5,937 nucleotides of DNA from Opitutia bacterium (GCA_025363695.1 JANYDI010000011.1:1-5937), one strand, 5' to 3'; positions 1 through 5,497 are shown, counted from the first letter of the stretch. Numbers and translations are program-made. The notes: a model not told the origin generated them from the letters alone.

Positions 1-2
1 CG

Positions 3-127
3 GAGCCCTGTAAGGGCGGCACTCAGAACGTGAATACGAGTGTCGCCCCTGTAGGGCTCAAAAAAATTTCACCCGTAAACCCAGGGCTTACGCCCTGGGC
101 TACGATCTGCCGGCCCTTCAGGCCTCC
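3..127 (+). repeat. Left palindrome cassette (four ordered short palindromic units)
   Basis: This non-coding block holds, in order: GAGCCCTGTAAGGGCGGCAC (3-22); a 14-nt spacer; a 23-nt unit at 37-59 that is an imperfect inverse of the first; an A/T tract ending in TTTCACCC; a perfect hairpin with arms CCCAGGGC and GCCCTGGG around TTAC (80-99) followed by CTACGAT; and a GGCC-CTTCA-GGCC palindrome near 112-124. The same units recur in inverted order at 5694-5890. Units 3-22 and 37-59 match that copy exactly as reverse complements. The 30 bases at 77-106 recur exactly and in direct orientation at 5908-5937. The block resembles REP/BIME-type intergenic palindromes. No transposase is present and the function is unknown. 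Positions 128-200, just after it, hold nothing recognisable. Confidence 0.85.
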
Positions 128-203
128 TTATGTGTGGTTTAAATGGACAAGTATATTGGTCGCACGCCTAATGAGGTTATGCAAGAGCTCTATTGAAAAA
201 ATC

Positions 204-326
204 GATCGCGAAGCGATCCGGAGGGGCCTTAGTATCACCCTCCCGGGTAGCGATTTTTATAAAATGCTTTGCATTTTTAAAAATCGCTACCCGTAGGGGA
301 TCCTAAGGGGCACGAGTGCCCCTTAG
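204..326 (+). repeat. Three-stem structured repeat, copy 1
   Basis: Stem P1 is GATCGC-GAA-GCGATC (204-218). CCTTAG (227-232) can pair with CTAAGG (303-308), forming helix P2 around the long stem P3 (245-267 with 271-292, loop TTT). P3 has one unpaired base in its 5' arm near T260. GGGGATCC (296-303) follows, then stem P4, AAGGGGCAC-GAGTGCCCCTT (305-324). P4 runs into the mreB stop codon, which is the complement of 323-325. A linker fragment AGCTC...AAAAAAT (186-202) before P1 matches the linker of copy 2, but the long hairpin that precedes copies 2 and 3 is absent here. No U-tract follows any stem in either direction, so it is not a standard intrinsic terminator. Function is unknown. A structured RNA or a REP/MITE-like element is the best guess. 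Confidence 0.85.
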
Positions 327-1381
327 CCTCTCCCTGACTTCGCCAACTCATCCAACAACCACGGCAAGTCTTGCAGCACCAGGCCTGTGCCCATGGCCAC
401 GGCGGAGAGGGCATCGGGGGCGACAATGACGGGCAGTCCTGTGGCATTACTGAGGGTCTTGGCGAGGCCTCGGATGAGGGCGCCTCCGCCGGCCAGGACG
501 AAGCCGCGGTCTACGAGGTCGGAGGACAATTCGGGAGGGCAGCGTTCGAGGGCAGAGCGTAAAACTTCGACAATGGCGTTGACGGTATCGGACATCGCCT
601 CGCGGATTTCCTCAGAAGTGACGGAAATTGTTTTGGGCAGGCCTGCCATAGCATCACGGCCTTTGACTTCCATCGACAGTTCTTCTTCAAGCGGGTAGGC
701 TGAACCCACGCGGATTTTGATTTCTTCAGCGGTGCGTTCCCCGATCACCATGTTATAGGCGCGTTTAACGTAGTTCGTGATGGCCATATCGAGCTCGTCA
801 CCGCCGACACGGATACTCTTGGAATAGACGATCCCAGCCAGGGAAATGATGGCCACGTCGGTGGTGCCTCCGCCGATGTCTACAATCATGTTGGCGGTCG
901 GTTCTTCAATGGGCAGCCCGACGCCTATGGCTGCGGCGATGGGTTCCTCGAGGAGGTACACCTGGCGCGCCCCGGCATGGATGGCGGACTCCGTCACGGC
1001 ACGGCGTTCTACTTCGGTGATGCCCGAAGGAACGGCAATGACCACGCGTGGAGGAATGAACTTGTTGGTTTTGTGGACTTTTTGAATGAAATAACGCAGC
1101 ATGGCCTCCGTGACCTCGAAGTCGGCAATAACGCCGTCCTTCATGGGCCGGATAACCTGAATATGGTTCGGGGCTCGGCCGGCCATGCGCTTGGCTTCGT
1201 CACCCACGGCGTAAACCGTTCGGGTCGTAGCATGTACGGCAACAACACTGGCTTCGCGCACGGCGATGCCCTCGTTTTTCAGGAAAACAAGCGTGTTGGC
1301 CGTGCCCAGGTCTATCCCGATGTCTTGAGATAAAAAATGAGAAAAAGGCCGTGTGATTGCTCGGAGGATGCGGTTTGCCAT
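323..1381 (-). CDS. mreB: Rod shape-determining protein MreB
   Basis: Bacterial actin homologue. It binds ATP, polymerises on the inner face of the cytoplasmic membrane and guides the elongation machinery for lateral peptidoglycan synthesis. From the ATG at 1381 it is 352 residues, the normal length. The actin-fold motifs are in order: phosphate-1 DLGTANT (24-30), IPPRVVIAVPSGITEVERR (109-127), LLEEPIAAAIG (143-153), phosphate-2 DIGGGTTDVAII (168-179) and the adenosine motif LAGGGALIRGL (296-306). The first 20 residues look like an amphipathic membrane-binding helix. A GTG at 1399 would add six residues. I prefer the ATG because MreB proteins usually begin close to this helix, but neither start has a well-spaced Shine-Dalgarno sequence. 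mreC, mreD and other mre-operon genes do not follow; a repeat element begins at the stop codon. The gene is divergent from tRNA-Asp and so has its own promoter. Family assignment is secure. Confidence 0.97.
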   Translation of the reverse strand: MANRILRAITRPFSHFLSQDIGIDLGTANTLVFLKNEGIAVREASVVAVHATTRTVYAVGDEAKRMAGRAPNHIQVIRPMKDGVIADFEVTEAMLRYFIQKVHKTNKFIPPRVVIAVPSGITEVERRAVTESAIHAGARQVYLLEEPIAAAIGVGLPIEEPTANMIVDIGGGTTDVAIISLAGIVYSKSIRVGGDELDMAITNYVKRAYNMVIGERTAEEIKIRVGSAYPLEEELSMEVKGRDAMAGLPKTISVTSEEIREAMSDTVNAIVEVLRSALERCPPELSSDLVDRGFVLAGGGALIRGLAKTLSNATGLPVIVAPDALSAVAMGTGLVLQDLPWLLDELAKSGRG

Positions 1382-1512
1382 GCCTTTATACGGTTGCACC
1401 CTAGACTCTAAAACTTAAGCTTCCGGCGCAAGCAAAAAATAGATCTTTTTATAAGTTTCGAAGGTTTTGGGAATCAGGAGCGTCTTCTTGGTAAAATTTT
1501 TCATAAAAGGCC

Positions 1513-1540
1513 TTGACTTTTCTTGTGGTTTGCCTAGGTT
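1513..1540 (+). promoter_or_regulatory. Putative sigma-70 promoter for tRNA-Asp and tsaB
   Basis: TTGACT (1513-1518) matches five of six bases of the -35 consensus. After 16 bp comes a weak -10, TAGGTT (1535-1540). Transcription would begin near 1547, about 14 nt before the mature tRNA. A better-looking TATGAT at 1551-1556 lies too close to the tRNA 5' end to drive it and has no good -35. The rest of the divergent region (about 1400-1512) is AT-rich and must also hold the mreB promoter on the minus strand. A TATAAA there (complement of 1448-1453) is possible but lacks a convincing -35. Confidence 0.45.
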
Positions 1541-1560
1541 TCGTTTCGCCTATGATTTTT

Positions 1561-1637
<77 letters not shown>

Positions 1638-1646
1638 TTTTTAAAC

Positions 1647-2216
1647 ATGTCGTTTCCTTGGGGCTTAAGCCCTATAAGCCCTATAAGCCCTGCTTTGGTT
1701 TTTGACACCACGGCACCCGATACCTTTGTAGGTGTCTTTTCCAAAAAACGTTGGCTGGCGACCTTTCATTCGGAGGCTACTGCCTTGGAGGCCTTTTTTG
1801 AGGGCGTTGAGGCCTGTCTGCACGAGGCCCATCTGGAGCTTTCGGACATTCAGGCTTGTTTTTACTGCGAGGGCCCGGGCTCGACCTTGGGTTTGCGGAT
1901 TGCCCGCATGGCCCTCGAGGCCTGGTCTGCGCTTTTGCCGCGCCCCTGGGCTGTTTTTCCTTACAATACGTTTGACTGGCTTTTGGAGCAACTTCAGCAA
2001 GCAGGTCACAAAAATGTCCACGTGCTCTCGGAATATAAGCAGGGCCAGTGGCAGTACGTCAGCCTGGTGGACGGCCTCGCCACGCCTCCTGTATACTGCC
2101 AGGCCCAGGAGCTTCTAGCCCTAAAGCCGCCAGTGTATCACCTAAAATTACGCAGTCAATGGCCTTTGCCGCCTATAGCAGTGTTGCCAATAAGGGGGCT
2201 AGGGCGCTGGGTTTGA
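1647..2216 (+). CDS. tsaB: TsaB-like tRNA threonylcarbamoyladenosine (t6A) biosynthesis protein
   Basis: TsaB is an ASKHA-fold partner of TsaD and TsaE in making t6A at position 37 of ANN-decoding tRNAs, in the cytoplasm. The family signature is visible: an N-terminal strand VFDTT (18-22) standing for the usual IDTS, a Ser/His-led helix at about 41-60, and EGPGST-LGLRI (75-85), matching the GPGSFTGLRI block. It is 189 residues, shorter than typical TsaB (about 220-230), and what is missing is the C-terminal end. The ATG at 1647 is the only plausible start. There is no Shine-Dalgarno sequence in the 9-nt gap after tRNA-Asp, so the gene is probably co-transcribed with the tRNA. Near the N-terminus a 9-bp tandem repeat encodes SPI-SPI-SP. 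The TGA stop is followed at once by a long hairpin, so the tail may have been lost or replaced there. A divergent paralogue rather than the functional TsaB is possible. Confidence 0.75.
   Translation: MSFPWGLSPISPISPALVFDTTAPDTFVGVFSKKRWLATFHSEATALEAFFEGVEACLHEAHLELSDIQACFYCEGPGSTLGLRIARMALEAWSALLPRPWAVFPYNTFDWLLEQLQQAGHKNVHVLSEYKQGQWQYVSLVDGLATPPVYCQAQELLALKPPVYHLKLRSQWPLPPIAVLPIRGLGRWV
1666..1692 (+). repeat. 9-bp tandem repeat inside the tsaB 5' end
   Basis: TAAGCCCTA occurs at 1666-1674 and 1675-1683, and TAAGCCCTG at 1684-1692. The repeat is in frame and encodes SPISPISP, ahead of the first beta strand. It is probably a slippage product that adds a short non-structural N-terminal extension. 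Copy number may vary between strains. Confidence 0.9.
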
Positions 2217-2327
2217 GGTTTGAGGGGCGCATTGGGGGTTGATGCTTCGGAATGGAAGTGACTCACGCACCGTAGTGCGCTACGCACTTCCCTTCCTTGC
2301 CTGAACCCCCAATGCACCCCTCAAACC
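2217..2327 (-). repeat. Long nested hairpin, copy A (3' end of tsaB)
   Basis: The outer stem pairs 2217-2240 with 2304-2327: 24 positions, one mismatch (C2228/A2316). The inner stem is GGAAGTG (2254-2260) with CACTTCC (2285-2291). The apical stem CGCAC/GTGCG surrounds CGTA (2271-2274). The left arm begins on the base after the tsaB stop codon. Strand is assigned minus for two reasons: the single outer mismatch becomes a G-U pair in a minus-strand RNA, and the apical loop becomes C(UACG)G, a UNCG tetraloop. The apical core from CTCACGCACCG through CGCTACG and the flanking GATGC and CCTTGCCTGAA are shared with copy B at 5390-5497, while the stems differ. No U-tract follows either side. Function is unknown. 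Confidence 0.9.
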
Positions 2328-2350
2328 AGCTCGAAGTAATTCAAAAAATA

Positions 2351-2478
2351 CTCTTCGATCGCGAAGCGATCGAGGAGGGCCTTAGTATAGGCTTCCCGAT
2401 AGCGATTTACTTAAAATGCATTAGCATTTTAATAAATCGCTATCGGAAAGGGGATCCTAAGGGGCGCAAGCGCCCCTT
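2351..2478 (+). repeat. Three-stem structured repeat, copy 2
   Basis: P1 is CTCTTCGATCGC (2351-2362) with GCGATCGAGGAG (2366-2377): 12 pairs including one T-G, loop GAA. CCTTAG (2380-2385) can pair with CTAAGG (2457-2462). P3 pairs 2396-2419 with 2424-2446 around ATTA, with a single bulged C at 2410. GGGGATCC follows, then P4, AAGGGGCG-CAAG-CGCCCCTT (2459-2478). A 23-nt linker (2328-2350, containing GCTCG and TTCA) joins it to the long hairpin upstream, giving a composite of about 260 bp. The composite fills the gap between two convergent genes, and only 26 nt separate it from the stop codon of the minus-strand gene. It could act on transcript 3' ends from both sides, but there is no U-tract. 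Confidence 0.88.
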
Positions 2479-2504
2479 GGCCTTAAACTTTCCCTTATAT
2501 AACC

Positions 2505-3914
2505 TTACTTTTCTTCAACAACATAAATCTTGAGCGTTACGCTGTCTGCTTTGTTGATGGCCGGGTTATCGACTCGTACGCGAGCAATGTAGAGATGGGA
2601 GTCTTCGCTGGCGACCTTGGTTTCAGTACCGCTGCCTACAAGGTCTTCGTAAATATTTTTCTCATCCTTGAGCAGTATGCTAGGGCGGTGGTGGTGTACG
2701 CTGAAGGTAATGTCTGCAGCCTGTGGATGGTCAATTTCCCAATAAAGACGTTGTACGCGCGTGGGGATTTTGTCTACAAGGGAAAAATCTTGGCTTGCAC
2801 GAGAGCTTTCGCCCTTTAAGGGGCTTAGGCGCATTTGGATCGTGGCAATGCATTTGGGTGCTTGCTCAGCAACGCGCCAGGTTTTCTGGCTTGTTGGCAT
2901 GCGTGGGGCTCCGCCAGCGCCGCACTTGCCTTGGAAGGGCAGCCAAGGGGTTTGTCCGGAGGGGGCTTCTCGGGTGCCTAGGTAGACAGCGTGTTCCCAG
3001 CAGTTCCAGCGTGGACCGGTATCGTCTACAAGGTCCAATTGTGCATTTACAAAATGAAACAACTGCGGGTGGCTAGCATGGCCGTATTTGGAGGAATAAA
3101 CAAGGGGGTGCGTGCCTTCACAGAATTTGACTTGATCGCCTTTAACGTAGTGCCCGTTGCGTCTTTCCTTATGTGCGGCATAAAATATTTTTTCTACAGT
3201 AAAAACGGGAGCGGCTGCGTCCTCCGAGGGCGATGGCTCATGGGTCGCTTTTAGATGTACATTGATATGCTCCCAATCAGCCTCGTGGGTACCAATGGTA
3301 GTTTTGGGGATGGTTGGTCCATTAAAGGCGTAAAAAAAGTAGTACTGAAGGATGATGGAGGCGAGTGTACGCCCGCCTTCAGGGGTTTGGACCCAGTTGG
3401 GCACCACATTGACATAGCAGGGCGCATCCGAATGCTCGTTGACAATAGGCTGTCCGGGATAGGTGGCTTTTTTGTCTACGGGAGTCAGGTAGGCCTCACT
3501 ATTAGTCACGCCTGCAAGGGTTTGGCCATCAAAGGTACCGGGTTGATGGACGGTATCGCCATCAACGAGCTTGCACTGACCTATGTACCAATTAAAATCC
3601 GCAGGCCTAAAGGGGTCTGAGTCGTACAGGTAGACCATGGGCGCAAAGCGCTTCATGATTTCGAGCAGTTGCTCGCCGCTTAGGGCTTGTTTTTCTTCGG
3701 GCTTTTTATCTTTTTCTTCCTTTTTTTCTGTGAGCGCTTTGTCGTCTTTTTCCTCAACTTTTTCCTCAACCGCTGCAAGAGGTTCCTTGGCTGCTTGTGG
3801 CTCTTGGGGGATAAGCGCTTCTGTGGGTGCAGTATCACTATCCGAAGACACGGTCTCTATGGCCAACCCTGTGGTTACGAGGAGTAATGCGATAAATCTA
3901 GTAAGCATTTTCAT
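2505..3914 (-). CDS. Secreted Vps62/DUF946-like protein, function unknown
   Basis: A 469-residue protein. Residues 1-18 look like a signal peptide (MK start, hydrophobic FIALLLVTTGLA, likely cleavage after A18), so it is probably exported. Residues 40-78 are a Lys/Glu-rich low-complexity linker. From about 88 to 315 it resembles the Vps62/DUF946 family: RFAPMVYLYDSDPFRP (89-104), YYFFYAFNGP (191-200), GTHEADWEHINVHL (208-221) and HPLVYSSKYGHASHP (269-283) match the family's aromatic, THEGDWE and YSA-GSHA blocks. The His/Glu/Asp residues could bind metal or a ligand, but no activity is established. A separate beta-rich C-terminal part (about 355-467) I do not recognise. The family is best known from fungi and plants. 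The gene stands alone, divergent from the DUF1461 gene. The ATG at 3914 is favoured by the signal peptide and by a promoter whose start site would fall on or next to that ATG. ATG at 3908 is an alternative. Confidence 0.8.
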   Translation of the reverse strand: MKMLTRFIALLLVTTGLAIETVSSDSDTAPTEALIPQEPQAAKEPLAAVEEKVEEKDDKALTEKKEEKDKKPEEKQALSGEQLLEIMKRFAPMVYLYDSDPFRPADFNWYIGQCKLVDGDTVHQPGTFDGQTLAGVTNSEAYLTPVDKKATYPGQPIVNEHSDAPCYVNVVPNWVQTPEGGRTLASIILQYYFFYAFNGPTIPKTTIGTHEADWEHINVHLKATHEPSPSEDAAAPVFTVEKIFYAAHKERRNGHYVKGDQVKFCEGTHPLVYSSKYGHASHPQLFHFVNAQLDLVDDTGPRWNCWEHAVYLGTREAPSGQTPWLPFQGKCGAGGAPRMPTSQKTWRVAEQAPKCIATIQMRLSPLKGESSRASQDFSLVDKIPTRVQRLYWEIDHPQAADITFSVHHHRPSILLKDEKNIYEDLVGSGTETKVASEDSHLYIARVRVDNPAINKADSVTLKIYVVEEK

Positions 3915-3920
3915 ATATTT

Positions 3921-3950
3921 ATGATATCATTTTATTAAACAGGAGTTCAA
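3921..3950 (-). promoter_or_regulatory. Putative promoter for the Vps62-like gene (possibly leaderless)
   Basis: Read on the minus strand: TTGAAC (complement of 3945-3950), an 18-bp spacer, then TATCAT (complement of 3921-3926). Six bases separate the -10 from the ATG at 3914, so transcription would begin at or next to the start codon. No Shine-Dalgarno sequence precedes the ATG, which fits a leaderless mRNA. This is inference from spacing only. Confidence 0.5.
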
Positions 3951-3964
3951 GTCCCATTTTTTAT

Positions 3965-3992
3965 TTGACAGAAGATTTTTTTCAATTATTCT
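3965..3992 (+). promoter_or_regulatory. Putative promoter for the DUF1461-ABC pair
   Basis: A perfect -35 TTGACA (3965-3970), a 16-bp spacer and TATTCT (3987-3992, four of six consensus bases). Transcription would start near 3999, about 14 nt before the ATG at 4013. This argues against the in-frame TTG at 3965 as a start codon, since that TTG is the first triplet of the -35 box. It lies back to back with the promoter of the divergent Vps62-like gene. Confidence 0.55.
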
Positions 3993-4012
3993 CCGGGACT
4001 AACTCTATTTTT

Positions 4013-4630
4013 ATGTCCGTATCAAAGAAGTTGTGGTTACTGAGTATTCCCTATCTTGTCGGAGTTTTGTGCGGCTTGGTAGCCTTGATGGCGCATCCTG
4101 CCGTCTTTAAGCTCATTTACACATGGCGAGCACCCTCAGCGCACGTCGAGGATGCTCTGCGCATCGGCCAGGCGCTTTGGGAAAAGACGCCCTTCAGGGA
4201 GGTCAACCAACAACTGCAATCCGGACACTTGGAAACGAAGGAAATCCAGCACTTTGAGGACGTCCGCCAGGTGATCAGCCACCTACCTGTGTTTTCACTG
4301 GGGTTTTTGGCCTTTGCGCTCATCGTCCTTTTATTAGATCGCCGAGCTTCCTGGGGGCAATTGCATAATCGTGGGTTTTTCCTGCTGCTCTTTTTAGCGG
4401 CCACGATAGCCGCTGTGGGTTGGTATCATTGGGATTGGCTTTTTTACTGCCTGCATGCCCCGTTTTTCAAGGCTGACTCCTGGCTCCTAGACCCTTGTGC
4501 GTATAGCTTAGAGCTCTATCCCGAGCCGCTTTGGCAGGCCTTGTTTGTGATTTATTTTGTTCTGGTAGGCCTGGTCTTCCTGTTGCCCTTTGTCCTGGGG
4601 GCGCGTAAGGCTGACAAAGCCTCCGCCTAG
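4013..4630 (+). CDS. DUF1461 family integral membrane protein
   Basis: 205 residues from the ATG at 4013, near the usual family length. Four hydrophobic segments are visible at about 8-28, 91-108, 121-139 and 176-196. The family (DUF1461/TIGR01906) is suggested by HFEDVRQV (80-87) just before the second segment and by the third-loop pattern WYHWDWLFYCLHAPFF (137-152) followed by WLLDPCAYSLELYPE (157-171), which recalls the WxWFFxxFHxxFF...W.FDP....L..L(F/Y)P block. Its role is unknown. Starting at TTG 3965 would add 16 residues, but that codon is part of a perfect -35 hexamer. The ABC ATPase follows after one base, so the two are almost certainly co-transcribed and translationally coupled. 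It is too unlike a metal permease to be called the channel partner, though a link to the ATPase cannot be excluded. Confidence 0.8.
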   Translation: MSVSKKLWLLSIPYLVGVLCGLVALMAHPAVFKLIYTWRAPSAHVEDALRIGQALWEKTPFREVNQQLQSGHLETKEIQHFEDVRQVISHLPVFSLGFLAFALIVLLLDRRASWGQLHNRGFFLLLFLAATIAAVGWYHWDWLFYCLHAPFFKADSWLLDPCAYSLELYPEPLWQALFVIYFVLVGLVFLLPFVLGARKADKASA

Positions 4631-4631
4631 C

Positions 4632-5390
4632 ATGGACGTTCCTGCCGTAGAAGTCCACAACCTCAAGGCAAGTTATCGCAAAAAACCTGTCCTTTATGGC
4701 CTTGACTTTGCCATCCCCAAAGGGCAGTTGGTTGGGATTTTAGGCCCCAATGGTGCCGGGAAATCCACCCTGCTCAAGAGCCTCATGGGGCTGATTCCTG
4801 GCTGCTCGGGCTGGGTAAAGCTTTTTGGCAAAAGCGGCTCCAAGTCCCTCAAGCACGTAGCCTATGTGCCGCAACGGGAGTCCGTAGACTGGGACTTCCC
4901 CGTGTGCGTCCGCGATGTCGTCATGATGGGGCGTACCGCTCCACTAGGCCTATTGCGGCGTCCAGGAATGCAGGATTATCACCTGGTGGCCCAGGCACTT
5001 GAACGCGTCGGCCTCACGGGATTAGAATCCCGTCAAATCGGCGAACTGTCCGGAGGCCAACAGCAACGCGTCTTTATTGCCCGCGCACTGGCTCAGGAAA
5101 GCGACCTCTTGCTCCTGGATGAACCCTTTGCCGGCGTAGACGCCACCACCGAAACGCTGATTCTTAACCTGCTCAAAGCCCTGAAATCTCAAGGCAAAAC
5201 GATCCTCATGGTCCACCATGACCTCTTGACCGCAAGGACTTACTTCGATAGCATTCTACTCATCAATATGCGTCTGATCGCCCAAGGACCTCCCGAAGTC
5301 GTCCTCACCGAAGCCCAACTGCATAAGGCCTATGCCGGGCGCCTCGACATCCTCTCGCAGGTGGCGGATACTCTCTCACGACAACCGTAG
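4632..5390 (+). CDS. Metal-type ABC transporter ATP-binding protein (Mn/Zn/Fe family)
   Basis: A 252-residue nucleotide-binding subunit that would power uptake of a divalent metal through an inner-membrane permease. All motifs are intact: Walker A GPNGAGKST (38-46), Q-loop Q81, signature LSGGQ (139-143), Walker B LLLLDE (159-164), D-loop GVD (168-170) and switch His196 in VHHDL. AYVPQRESVDWDFPVCVRDVV (77-97 region) is characteristic of the manganese/zinc/iron group (MntB, SitB, ZnuC-like); the exact metal cannot be read from sequence. The ATG at 4632 is chosen because family members begin shortly before the first strand. Extending back to 4590 would overlap DUF1461 by 41 bases and add unrelated residues. 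One base separates it from the DUF1461 stop. No permease or binding protein lies downstream. A long hairpin begins on the last base of its stop codon and no other gene follows in the window. Confidence 0.93.
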   Translation: MDVPAVEVHNLKASYRKKPVLYGLDFAIPKGQLVGILGPNGAGKSTLLKSLMGLIPGCSGWVKLFGKSGSKSLKHVAYVPQRESVDWDFPVCVRDVVMMGRTAPLGLLRRPGMQDYHLVAQALERVGLTGLESRQIGELSGGQQQRVFIARALAQESDLLLLDEPFAGVDATTETLILNLLKALKSQGKTILMVHHDLLTARTYFDSILLINMRLIAQGPPEVVLTEAQLHKAYAGRLDILSQVADTLSRQP

Positions 5391-5497
5391 TTTTAGGGGT
5401 TTATTTACGTTTGATGCTGCGTTATTTAAGGGCTCACGCACCGTAGTGCGCTACGCCCTTAAATGCCTTGCCTGAAACGCAAATAAACCCCTAAAAC
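5390..5497 (-). repeat. Long nested hairpin, copy B (3' end of the ABC ATPase gene)
   Basis: The outer stem pairs 5390-5412 with 5475-5497: 23 positions, one mismatch (A5407/C5480). The inner stem is ATTTAAGGG (5424-5432) with CCCTTAAAT (5456-5464), and the apical core is the same as in copy A. The first base of the left arm is the last base of the TAG stop. As in copy A, the only outer mismatch is a G-U pair when read as minus-strand RNA, and the loop there is C(UACG)G. Compared base by base with copy A, six outer-stem positions have changed on both arms so that pairing is kept. There is no U-tract. Confidence 0.9.

Noticed and set aside
3..127. CRISPR array or integron attC sites
   Set aside because: Units are not evenly spaced, alternate in orientation and have no unique spacers of constant length. 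No cas or integrase gene and no paired GTTRRRY/RYYYAAC core sites were seen.
30..296. Open frame of 88 codons on the plus strand, sharing a DREAI..GLSI peptide with a frame at 2297-2533
   Set aside because: The shared peptide comes from the three-stem repeat itself. In copy 3 the equivalent frame has a stop in P3 and different residues. The conserved signal is base pairing, not codons.
371..1333. Several open frames of 60-118 codons on the plus strand opposite mreB
   Set aside because: They are antisense shadows of a well-conserved gene with no recognisable motifs.
1551..1556. TATGAT as the -10 box of tRNA-Asp
   Set aside because: It ends 4 bases before the mature tRNA, so initiation would fall inside the tRNA, and no good -35 lies 16-18 bp upstream.
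2217..2480. Intrinsic terminator between the convergent tsaB and Vps62-like genes
   Set aside because: The stems are strong, but no U-tract follows any of them in either direction, and the stems are far longer than usual. A terminator role is possible but not shown.
3965..4012. TTG start 16 codons upstream of the DUF1461 ATG
   Set aside because: The TTG is the first triplet of a perfect TTGACA -35 box with a spaced -10, and the added residues do not extend the membrane protein sensibly.
4590..4631. ABC ATPase starting at 4590
   Set aside because: This would overlap the DUF1461 gene by 41 bases and add 14 residues unlike the family. ATG 4632 gives a normal N-terminus.
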